Part shown: positions 54,680-64,000 of the stretch, one piece after another
How positions within the stretch are numbered: the stretch's first letter is position 1
Layout: each line of letters opens with the position of its first letter
From: Meconema thalassinum
Lineage: Eukaryota; Arthropoda; Insecta; Orthoptera; Tettigoniidae
DNA length: 64,000 nucleotides
Direction: 5' to 3'
Assembly (NCBI GenBank): GCA_946902985.2
Contig: OX336395.1
Location: forward strand, 20,996,708-21,060,707
Notes under the pieces: model-generated
Database searches by the model: none
The model's input: only the letters and a program-made list of their open reading frames with translations
Told to the model about the DNA's origin: nothing
Position numbers and translations under genes: made by a program

Positions 54680-57650
54680 AATTTTTTTATATGTTGTTTG
54701 TACCTCTGCTAATAGTAAAAAAAACAAATTTGCAACTTCGAAAGTCCTGTGCTAGCTGTGTAATAGCAAAAAAAAAACAGCCAGATATTTGCACTTCTTT
54801 CAGTTTCTTCTCAATATCGTCTAAAGTATGCGTCTAAGAGAAAACATTTTGAATACCTGTTTACAATTATATTAAATTGTCTACAATTTGAGTCCCAAGC
54901 GAGCTCTATACGTTTAGTAGTTCCCGAGATACAGTTATTCAAAGATTGGATGTTTTTTTTTCTTTCAGAAAAGTAAAAATTGTTGGTTTTGGTATCCTAA
55001 TTTGTCAAATATTGTTCAAAATACTCATCCTATGAGAAATGTCATTAACAATGAACTTAAAGTTTATTTATTTACCTTTAATTTGAGCTTTAACGCGTAC
55101 CTGTAGGCCTAGTACTTCTCCCAAAAGTGGCATGTAACAGAAAACCTTGAAAAATAGAAATCGGATGAAATCAATTAAATCAAGTCTGAGCGTATCAGAC
55201 ATCACGTATAGGGCCTGTACTGATTAAATCGGAGTTAATATTATGATAAGTATACGTAGCAATAGTTTCATAATTATGGGAATGATTTCGTGTTAATTAT
55301 TTACTGAAATGATGTTTTAGATACCGGTAAGTTACTTATATGGGGCCTTCTCGAATCATTCGAGATAGAAGTGATGCAGAAAAACTAAAAAACTGGTTTG
55401 TTCTCCACCCTCCATTTCCCATCACCGATAAATTGGTATCCGTCAGTAGTGGAATAGTTGTTGGCCTAACATAAATTGCCACTTGTTGCTACAAATGGGA
55501 ACTGAAGGTGTTAAGCAAATCATTGGGAATAGGCTACGTTTGATAAAGTAACCTTTAAACGTAAGGACAAAGTAGCCACAATGTCATCCATCACCACCTC
55601 TGTTTAAGTGGGGAACAAGAGAGTAGTTGCCGATCCACTTACTATTTTCCAAAGGGTGTGCATAACCAAAAAATGGGACGAAGAATGAAAGAACATTTTG
55701 AACATGAATTAGCCCCATTCTCAATGTCTTTGTTTACTGAACAGGGGATGCAAAAGGGGACCAAGTCCAGTCTCTTCTCTGCTTTCACTCCACTTTCCTA
55801 CCACACACCAGCTGACTCCAATACTTACATTGTTTTGGATGGGGGCTATCTTTTACACAAGGTTGTCTGGCAGTGCAAAACGTCTGTGACAGCCATTGTT
55901 TCAGGTTAGTCAGCTACATTAACACAACTTTGGTAGCAACGTCTCGGTTGTTTTTGACGGTTATTCTGAAGAGGCCGCTAACAAAAACACAATAAGTGCT
56001 GAACGACTCCGATGCTTTGCTATTCACTTCTACAATTACATAATTTTTGAAGAATCCACCATCATCCAAATGCCTCAGGAAAAAGTATTGGTCAATGTGA
56101 ACACCAAGAGGCGCCTCATCCCACTTCTTTGCGATTCATTCAGGCAGCATGGCATACAAGTAAGAGTAGCCGAAGAAGATGCTGATCGGGACATCATTGC
56201 CATGGCACTATCCAAGAGTCATACATTCGGCCGTGTGATTGTAGTAGGAGAAGATGTTGACCTCCTCTTTCTCCTCAATGGTTTAGGCTCAGGTGCATCT
56301 ACCTTTAGAAGAGTAGCAAAGGTGAAACCGGCTGTGTCCGTTACTCAAGCTCCTCTTTCACCTGCTCAACACTCACCAGGTACAGTGAATTTTATCCATG
56401 CGTTCAGTGGGTGTGACACCACTTCAGCCCCCTTATGGGCATGGTAAAACCAAGTTAGCTAATACCTAGGTATATACAAAAATTCCCAACTTGTAGAACT
56501 GGCATAACTTTTCCTGCTGCCAGACTACAGTAACAAAACCATAGCAGAAGCTGAGGAGAAGTGCTTTGTGTATTTGTACTCCCTGAATAGCCTTCGCTAC
56601 CAACTGTTTGTTACATCTGCAGCCAACATCGAAATCAATCTTGCTTGCTTGCCCCCAACACCACCAAGTTCAAAAGTGGTTGGGGGTCAACAAAAGCCCT
56701 ACAGATTGGGTATGGAATCTTGATGATCAAGAGTTTACCCCTATCACTACCACTATGGATCCTGTACCTCAGCTCCTACTGCGCATGATTTCCTGCAATT
56801 GCAGCGGCGGTTGCAGTTGCCGAAAAGCTGGGCTGAAATGCTCAGCCCTTTGTCGATTTGTGGTGGCAAAATATGTCGCAACATGCAATCGCTTCAGCTA
56901 GAGGATTCTGACGATGAGGAAGACATCCATCCCAACCCCTACATTGCTAGAACTGCAAAACAAGCCTGCGCCTGCTGCTCAGTTCAAGAATCCCTCCAAT
57001 AAACTGCACCATCGTCAGAGGAAGATTTGTCGAGACCCGGGCCATCAAAACAAATTAAATTACGATGAGACCTGTTGCTTCATAATTGTAAAATAATTTT
57101 AGATATAATGTTTTTCTTTTATAATAAAACAAAATAGTACCAAAGTGAACTCACTTCTTTCATTTTTTTCTCAAATTCAATTTTTCAATGATTTCAGTTA
57201 CATGCCACATTTGAAAGAAGCACTGGGCCTACAGGTACCCGTCAAAGCTCAAATTAAAGGTAAACAAATAAACTTCAAGTTCATTATCAATGACATTTCT
57301 CATAGTATGAGTATTTTGAACAATATTTGTCAAATTAGGAGACCAAAACCAACAATTTTTACTTTTTTGAAAAAACATCCAATCATTGAATAACTGTATC
57401 TCGGGAACTACTAAACGTACAGAGCTCGCTTGGGGCTCAAATTGTAGACAATTTAATATAATTGTAAACAGGTATTCACAATGTTTTCTCTCAGACGCAT
57501 AGTTTAGATGATATTGAGCCAACACTGAAGAAAGTGCAAATATCTGGCTGTTTTTTGGCTACAACACAGCTAGCACAGGACTTATGAAGTTGCAAATTTG
57601 TTGCTTTTACTATTGGCAGAGGTCCAAACAACATATAAAAAAATTGATTT
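54680..57650. mobile_element. Academ-like DNA transposon with long inverted ends
   Basis: About 54680-55165 and 57165-57650 are inverted copies of each other (some 480 bp). Shared landmarks are TATATGTTGTTTG, CAGCCAGATATTTGCAC, GTAGTTCCCGAGATACAGTT and TTTAATTTGAGCTTT. The 2-kb centre carries a decayed nuclease gene. The exact outer ends are not resolved, since weaker similarity may extend to about 54510 and 57870. No transposase is present, so the copy is non-autonomous. The Academ assignment rests on the nuclease type plus long ends and is tentative. Confidence 0.6.
55380..56901 (+). pseudogene. PIN/XPG-like nuclease with Cys-rich tail, decayed
   Basis: Pieces in several frames follow a protein common in arthropod transposons. 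There is KLKNWFVLHPPFPIT near 55390 and VNVNTKRRLIPLLCDSFRQ near 56095. Next comes AEEDADRDIIAMAL then VIVVGEDVDLLFLL (56170-56280), which resembles the acidic I-region of FEN1/XPG-type PIN nucleases. HAFSGCDTTSA lies near 56400. The C-terminal Cys cluster is CNCSGGCSCRKAGLKCSALC near 56795-56855. Stops and frameshifts interrupt it throughout. The exact enzymatic role in the transposon is not known to me. Confidence 0.65.
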
Positions 57651-58232
57651 GATTTCCATTTCAAGTGCTAGGTTTCAAGGTACCGTAGGTGAGCTTTAAT
57701 GTGTATTTCTTTGTTTGTAAGTTAACTGACCAAGCTCTGTTGATCTTAATCTATTTTATCATGTTGTGAATAAACTCACATCAGCTCATGAATTATTTAA
57801 CATCACAAACATGAGCGAATTACCATCAAAACACTGTGCACAATAGGGCAAAACATCAGTTAATCAATTAAGAACTGAAGGCAAGAATAACAAAAAGAAA
57901 AGATTTTACAGTACGGTGATACATTAGTTACATTCACACTCCTAGAATCAAAACTGAAGTACTTATTGATTTACATTAGCAACATATGTGTAAAAATTGA
58001 CTCACATCAATAATATTGTGTAATATTGTACTGTTACTGCCGGAGTAGGTGTTTTATTGGTCAAACCAGGTTCTCATAAATAATGGTACACAATCAATAA
58101 CTTCTAATATGTACTGCTATAATAGAAACATGGCTTAACTGTCATCACCCAAAGTCAAGTTCCAAGTATACTAACGACACTAACGTGGAGACACACCCAC
58201 ACTCATGTTAACTGTGGCTGCTAATAAAGATG
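57651..58232. other. No gene seen
   Basis: A/T-rich spacer; a possible outer extension of the preceding element near 57850. Confidence 0.45.
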
Positions 58233-58240
58233 ATAATGAT

Positions 58241-59086
58241 TAGGGCTCGGATTTTTAGGTGCTAAAAATCGGGAAAATATTTATTTTTTATGTATTAAAA
58301 ATACCTGAAATATGTGACAAAAAAGTAAAAATATGTAATTATAATTTAGTTTATTAATGTGAATATAAACAATATGCAGTACTCACGAATGCAATTTATG
58401 CTAAGTCTCACTGACTGCTGAAACATTACAATACACAACGAGACACATCTTAAGGTTGTCCATCACAAATGACCGACGATTATCGCGAAATACTTATTCT
58501 GAAGGCGCGAAACTGCGGCAATATGTTTCTTGTCCTTGAGGTGTTGTGCAACTTGAGATCGCTGTTCAGCCTTGATTGCTTTCCCACAGGGTTGGTAGAA
58601 CAGAACGCCCCCATCAGAAGTAAAATTATCTTTAAATTCTGCAACAGACGATAACTTGTAATTGTTTTTACCTTAGGCATCGTAGAACTGCCTTGCACTT
58701 CAGTGCCAGAAATGAACTGCATGTGAGTGACACTGGTTCCAGGTAGCTGGGGGAAGGTCCAGCACGTGGTGCAATGTGGCTATGGACAAAGAAATCCCCG
58801 GCTTCCACAGTGAGTGACACGGGGCGACAAGTTAAGAATAACACAGCTGCAAGCTGACATACGCTCTGCATGAAGATTAGATAGCTCACAGGGTCTTCCC
58901 CGTTGAAGTAAAACGGAACAAAAATGCAATAAACTGAAGGATCTAGCATACTGATTAAAAAATGTAAATATGTATGTATTTTATGTGCTAATAAGTGGAA
59001 AGAAGGAATTTATGGATTTATAGAAAAAAAAGCTTAAAATATGTATTTACATAAAAATACTTATTTACCTAAAAATCTGAGCCCTA
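58241..59086 (-). mobile_element. hAT element copy 3 with CGGBP1-like N-terminal remnant
   Basis: Ends TAGGGCTCGGATTTTTAGGT and, in reverse, TAGGGCTCAGATTTTTAGGT are flanked by a perfect 8-bp duplication ATAATGAT (58233-58240 and 59087-59094). The minus strand at about 58690-58500 encodes a start MPKVKT and GGVLFYQPCGKAIKAEQR, then QVAQHLKDKKHI. This is the BED-type finger of hAT/CGGBP1-like proteins in two frames, with one zinc Cys apparently replaced by Tyr. It is 846 bp long and non-autonomous. Confidence 0.85.
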
Positions 59087-59094
59087 ATAATGAT

Positions 59095-59302
59095 AATTGT
59101 TGTTTTAAGGGGCCTTAACATGGAGGTTATCGGCCCCATGCTAATAAAGACATCCTCTCTATGAGAGGGTGGATTAGGGCAACTCACTTAAATTGTCTAG
59201 TGTAATTCTTTGTGACTAAAGGAACAAACATTCTTACCTGATTTGAAATTCATTGTTTTCTCTCTTAATTATGATTTTTTGTTTGTTGTATTTATTAATA
59301 TT
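59095..59302. other. Short repeat scrap, otherwise empty
   Basis: GTTTTAAGGGGCCTTAACATG near 59101 followed by GTTATCGGCCCC resembles a repeat motif frequent in insect transcripts. There is no gene. Confidence 0.35.
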
Positions 59303-61329
59303 AGAATTGGATACCTATCAGTAGAAAGGTGCTAAGTGCCATTTTTTGAAAGAAAAAAAAGCATTTTTTTAAATAGAATTGTGCTATGTGCGATGTAGCA
59401 TTACATATCAAAAGGTTTAACTCCTCAGTGGTTTCGAAGGACCTTCCAAGAGCATCACAAGATGGCACTAGTGTTAAGTCCTGCAGCTTTTTCAGGAGAA
59501 AGGTGCAATGTGCCAATCATTTGTTCTCATTTCCCTCCAATATGTGCATCGTTGACAGAATTGTTCAAGGAACTTTGAATACTCAATTACTAGCTGTTCG
59601 TACTGGTGGGAACCTGTGTACACATAGCGTAGTTTGTTTTCTGTTGGACACGCGACTTTGCCGCGCATTAGTCTCGCAGAAACTCTAAAACTACTGCTCC
59701 GATTTCAATGAAAATTTTATAATTTGTTCTCATTATGGTAGACAGTGTTTAGAAAGTGGTTTGAACGAAATCGAATTGGCAGTATTTTAAAATTAATTTA
59801 CATTACAAAGCCACGCCAATATTGAATCTAATAACTTGACAGATGGTGACACAGTGCATCCACTTCAAAATCTTCTATGAGCAAAGATAACATACCACAT
59901 CCTTTGATCAATACGTGCAACAAAATAATAGTTAACATAACAGAATCATTTATATCTCTATATACTGTATAATCCAATTACAGCGTATTGAAGTATGTTA
60001 TAATAATATTACATTTCACGTTAATGTGTTTAAACCAACATCACTAATGTGAGAACGTAGCCTACTACTAACAGAAAGTATGTCAATATTGTTAAGTTCT
60101 CAAGGTAAGTTCGATAGATTTGAGTTACTATGAAAACAATTCCGTGTCGTTTTACAGTGTTCATTACAATACCGAAATTCAGTTTCGTTTTACAGTGTCC
60201 ATTACAATGCCATGGAGAGGAAGAGCTGACAGAGGTCGTCGAAGCCAGTTAAATGAGCGGCGAGCTACTTCACGTGCAAACCGCACTGATGACCAACGAG
60301 CGACGGATAATGAAAATAGTCGTACTGGCATGTCTGACTTACGTTCGAGAGGGACTGAAAATGAACGAAAAGCGAATAGATTCAGAATGCAATGAGTTCG
60401 TGAATATCAAACACAAACATGACCGATTGCGCCGACGCGATGCTCCTATGAACCTGGAACTTCAGTTGACGGAATCAAAGAAGGAGCTCATTCGCCGTGT
60501 TTTTCCGAATGTAGCGCAGAGCTTCAAAAACCATAATTGGCTGACCGAACGAGCCATATTGGCAGAGAAAAATAAAGATCTCAACGAGTCTATTCAAAAT
60601 TTCATTCCGTGACAGTTGTTTTCCTTCAAATCGGTTGACACAGTTACTAACCAGTCAGTAATCTCACAGAATTTTTGAATTCACTGGAATTGCCTGGATT
60701 ACCACCTCACAATTTGCAATTGAAAGTAGGCTCAGTCATCATCATGTTGCGTAACATCAATCAACCTAGATTATTCAATGGAACACGACTGGCTGTGGAA
60801 AAGCAAATGAACAACGTCATCGATGCGACGATTATCAAGAGAAAGTACATAAAAGGAGAGGTTGTTTTGATTCCGCCCATCCCAATGATTCCACCGGACG
60901 TGCCATTCAATTTTAAACGGTTGCAATTCCCCATGCTTCTGGCCTTCGCAATGACTACCAACAAATCACAAGGTCAGTCGTTGGAAGTTTGTGCAATTAA
61001 CTTGGAGTTTCCGTGTTTCGTGCATGGACAGCTGTATGTCACGTGTTCGCGTGTCGGAAAGCCGTCATCTTTGCTTAATTAGCACGTAAAACATTCGTAA
61101 AGACTAGTGGACTTTGCACCTTACACAACTAACATTTCACTCAAACAGAATTCCACAGTTTTCATATTATGAACCTACATCTGCCACTGGATAGCAAGGA
61201 ATACTATATCTGTATGTTATTCAAATAAGAAGAATAAATACTCACAAATAAGCTTACTAAACACTATTTACTATAATACTCAATGTTTTCCTTTATAATG
61301 GCACTTTCTACTGATAGGTATCCAATTGT
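59303..61329. repeat. Inverted repeat pair bracketing Helitron debris
   Basis: ATTGGATACCTATCAGTAGAAAG occurs at about 59305 and in reverse at about 61328-61306, followed inward on both sides by a GTGCCATT motif. It may be the ends of a DNA transposon into which a Helitron inserted. No target duplication could be assigned. Confidence 0.55.
60120..61082 (+). pseudogene. Helitron Rep/helicase protein, internally deleted
   Basis: The N-terminus MPWRGRADRGRRSQLNERRA near 60209 and Arg-rich repeats are typical of Helitron proteins. After about 60400 the sequence jumps to the helicase part (NHNWLTERAILAEKNKDLN near 60530). From 60675 it gives ELPGLPPHNLQLKVGSVIIM, then FAMTTNKSQGQSLEVC and HGQLYVTCSRVGKP, the Pif1-type motifs V/VI. 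The HUH endonuclease and most of the helicase are missing. A sequence near 59670-59720 (CGCATTAGTCTCGCAGAAAC) resembles the 5' subterminal part of insect Helitrons. The element is dead. Confidence 0.82.
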
Positions 61330-62025
61330 TATAAGCAATTATGTTATTTTTATTCAGCTAATTTGTATTTTGGCACTGAGCTCTATATTCTAAAAACTAT
61401 TTTATAAAATAATTGTCACGAGGGGCAGATTTTGTACCTGTTAAAATAAGCAATGTAAGAAGCTAACCCGCCTGTCCGGAGCGCAGGAGAATCGGGTTCC
61501 AATCCCCAATGAAATCTCCTTTTCAAGTCATACTCAAAAAGATAACTGATTCCTCAATGTAGCCACACGCGTCAAATCACGCGCCATGACTCCAAATTCG
61601 AATATTCGTAACAGGCGCTGACAGTGAGCAACCGGGGTGTGGTTTTCCGCAGGTATACCTTGTCTCCCTCCAAATTTATCTAGACCAATCCTTGACCCCA
61701 ATAATTATAGTTACAATTTTACTGAGGCTAACGGCACACGCTAGTGTAAAATGTAGCTTTCCATTTTCAGTCTCATTCATGGCTGCAATTATATGGAAGC
61801 CACTGAAGTAGGAGGGCTCAGTCAATGCCTCACTCCTCACTTTGCCCAGCATGCATCATCTTAGTGTGGCAGTCTTCTACCCACATAATTTACGGCGCTC
61901 TTTAAGCATCCAAACATACATTATTAGCCATCACAGAAGCACAGGTTTTTACGCAAATTCAAGTGACACCCAAGTTCAGCGTCTGATGGCCAAGATGTCG
62001 CAAAATCAAAAAATGTTCTCACCAC
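61330..62025. other. Non-coding stretch, likely 3' flank of the zinc-finger gene
   Basis: It holds a tRNA-like GGGTTCCAATCCCC box near 61493 (SINE scrap) and a minus-strand AATAAA near 61345 that could end the zinc-finger transcript. No other gene is seen. Confidence 0.45.
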
Positions 62026-63076
62026 TCATTGAGTAGGTTCTTGGATGTTTTGCGCCTGGACCGGCGTTTGAGACAATTTCTCTGCGTGCATGCTCATATG
62101 CCTACGAAAGCTTGAAGCATGAGCAAAAGCCTTTCCGCATATACTGCATTTGTGTGCTTTAAAACCAGTATGGGTTAGCATATGCGTATTAAGATTGGCA
62201 CGCTGACTAAAGGTTTTATTGCATACCTCACAACAATGAGGCTTGGAGCCTGAGTGTGTCACCAAGTGCTTAGACAGGTTCCCTCGTTGTGTGAAACCCT
62301 TTGAACATGTTGGGCAAACAAATGACTTTTTCCCACTGTGAATTAATTTATGCTCTTCTAAATAAGCCCGAAGAGTGAATGCCTTTTCGCATGTATCACA
62401 CTTAAATAATTTTTTCCCCGAATGTGTAAGCATATGATTCCGTAGGTTTGATTGACGAGTAAAAGCGCTGCTGCAAGTGCTACAAACGTAAGGCTTCTCA
62501 GCGGCATGGCATAATATATGTGCCTTAAGTTCAGATCGTTCGGTGAAAGCTTTATCGCACAGATGGCAAGGGTGAGGCCGTTCACCTGTATGGAGCAATG
62601 TGTGTCTATCCAAGTGAGACCGCCTGTAAAATGATTTCTCGCACGACATACAATGATGAGTCTTTCGACGTACATACTTCGTTTCATCCTGATCGGCAGA
62701 CTGTTTGAAAATTATGTCACACGTCATACAGAAACGAAGCCCCTTGTATGACTGTTGCACCGAGTCAGAAATTTTGAAGCCACCACTATCATATGCTTTG
62801 CCACATCCATCACAGGTATACAGCTTCCTTCCTGCAGCGGTCGACACCGCGCAATCTACAGAAGTTTGCGAAAGAGATATCTGATGACTCTTTGCCACAT
62901 GCTCATCTAGATATTGTTGTGATGTAAAAGTGTTTTCGCAGTAAGGGCATTTGCATGTTGTGCCCGCGGATGCCATCAATTCCAATCGACCGGGAGGGGC
63001 TTCTGAGTGACCTAATACTTCATTGGCTTGCATGCTTCCAGTTCTAGTATCCTGACCATCAGTGGACAGCTGCATT
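62026..63076 (-). CDS. C2H2 zinc-finger protein, last exon
   Basis: About 349 residues, intact. It has one N-terminal finger (CPYCENTF...H...H), two degenerate Cys pairs (CDGCGKAY, CMTCDIIF) and then seven tandem canonical fingers (CMSCEKSF to CSICGKAF, H-x3-H each). Linkers are mostly of the HTGxK/HSGKK type, only one being classic TGERP. A short Gln-rich tail ends it. It is probably a sequence-specific DNA-binding transcription regulator in the nucleus. TATCATTTGCAG reads on the minus strand just before 63076, a good 3' splice site, and the ATG at 63075 follows it by one base. The frame upstream (to 63096) is therefore intron. Either translation starts at 63075 or more exons lie beyond. It is the only convincing host gene here. 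Confidence 0.85.
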
Positions 63077-63205
63077 CTGCAAATGATAATAATCAATTAT
63101 TGCTAGACATTAGTACTTGTCAGAGGTAGATACAGATCAAAAAGCAGGACAAAGTGGAGTAGCAGTAATAGAAGGAATATTATGAAGGCTTCTAATTCAA
63201 TATTA

Positions 63206-64000
63206 CGACGGCTACTCCAAAACTAAGGACCGATTAGAAAAAAAAACACATCCAAAATCAAAATTGTTTTATTGACATTCCTTACGTATTTCTCTATTTT
63301 TCTACATAATTTCCATACTTATTTACACGTTTGTCACATCGTTCTACAAGCTTTTGAATGCCTAAGTCGTAGAACTCGGCCGCCTGCGAAGCTAACAAGT
63401 CTTTAACAGCTTCTTTCACTTCATCATCTGTGTCGAAGCGCTTGCCGCCAAGAAACTCCTTTAGGTTGAGGAACAGGTGGAAATCACTTGGCGCCAAGTC
63501 CGGACTGTACGGTGGGTGGTCCATCTGTTCCCATCCAAATTTCTTGATTAGAGTTTGCGTGTCATTCGCAGTATGGGGTCTGGCATTGTCATGCAACAAC
63601 AACACTCCAGACGACTAAAGACCACATCGCTTATTCTGGATTGCACGTCGAAGTTTAGTCAGGGTAGCGCAGTAGGCGGCTTTATTGATCGTTGTCCCTG
63701 AAATAGTGAGTCGTCGATCTTCACGAATTTTGTCGTCAACCGCATGAACCAACTCGTCTGAAATCACAGATGGTCTGCCAGAGCGCGGTTCATCGTGCAC
63801 ATTTTCCCGTCCTTCATTAAAGGCTCGCATCCACTTGCGCACTTTACTGTCATTCATTATGTTAGGACCATACACTTCAGTAATCTGCCGATGAATTTCT
63901 GCCGCAGAAATGTTTCTTGCAGACAGAAACCGTATCACTGCCCTTACTTCACAATCGGCGGGCTGATTAATTGTCTTAAACATTGTGAACTGACACTATC
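63206..64000 (-). mobile_element. mariner transposon, internally deleted, cut by window edge
   Basis: The left end CGACGGCTACTCCAAAAC follows a TA (63204-63205) and is a typical mariner terminus. On the minus strand the transposase starts at 63983 (MFKTINQPADCEVRAVIRFL) with its helix-turn-helix part (KVRKWMRAFNEGR, DEPRSGRPS). It jumps at RRLTISGTTIN, skipping the part with the first catalytic Asp, meets a stop after QNKRCGL (63615), and resumes with LLLHDNARPH and YSPDLAPSDFHLF (second and third Asp). The C-terminus ends at 63294. It is inactive. Confidence 0.93.

Noticed and set aside
57229..57525. Minus-strand 98-codon frame as a gene
   Set aside because: It lies in the inverted end of the Academ-like element and has a decayed mirror copy at 54.7-55.1 kb.

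Overview
The window looks like accessory, transposon-dense genomic DNA of an arthropod, most likely an insect with a large repeat-rich genome. The evidence is an insect-type Polinton/adintovirus-like element, arthropod-style tRNA-derived SINEs, mariner/Tc1, hAT and Helitron debris, and one intron-bearing C2H2 zinc-finger exon. The species cannot be named from sequence alone; an orthopteroid (polyneopteran) insect is my weak guess from the SINE style.

1-12.97 kb: the right-hand part of a Polinton (Maverick / adintovirus-like element). A frameshifted protein-primed DNA polymerase reads rightward. A block of virion-type genes reads leftward: PLA2-like protein, an acidic protein, a broken unknown gene, a Cys-rich duplicated protein, hexon-like major capsid, penton-like capsid, adenain-like protease, a basic pX-like core protein and a fibre-like repeat protein. 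A packaging ATPase, a DUF8207-like protein and a chromodomain integrase read rightward to the terminal region. Most genes have their own TATA box 30-60 nt before the start codon. The terminal region carries three ecdysone-response-element-like palindromes.

12.98-40.4 kb: a 26.8-kb satellite of about 431 copies of a 62-bp monomer. Read on the + strand the monomer encodes YPVAEYCASTWMNSAHT, the sequence expected in the C-terminal part of a non-LTR (LINE) reverse transcriptase. The sequence just beyond the last monomer continues the same LINE protein in frame (TKLVDIQLN...). The satellite therefore appears to be an internal expansion of a 57-bp piece of one LINE copy inserted at the end of the Polinton. 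Multi-kilobase blocks of the array (about 5.6 kb and 7.3 kb) have themselves been duplicated. This is the main discovery of the window.

40.4-62 kb: nested transposons. There are three hAT elements with 8-bp target duplications, one of them holding a SINE whose empty site is preserved in its sister copy. A Tc1/mariner-like element contains a LINE that contains a SINE. Three full-length copies of a ~485-bp SINE and several other tRNA-like SINEs are present. Other features are a four-copy 292-bp tandem repeat rich in YY1/Pho-like motifs, a MITE with ACCAG repeats, an Academ-like element with ~480-bp inverted ends and a broken PIN/XPG-like nuclease, and an internally deleted Helitron.

62-64 kb: the last exon of a C2H2 zinc-finger gene (minus strand), the only convincing host gene, followed by an internally deleted mariner that runs off the window.
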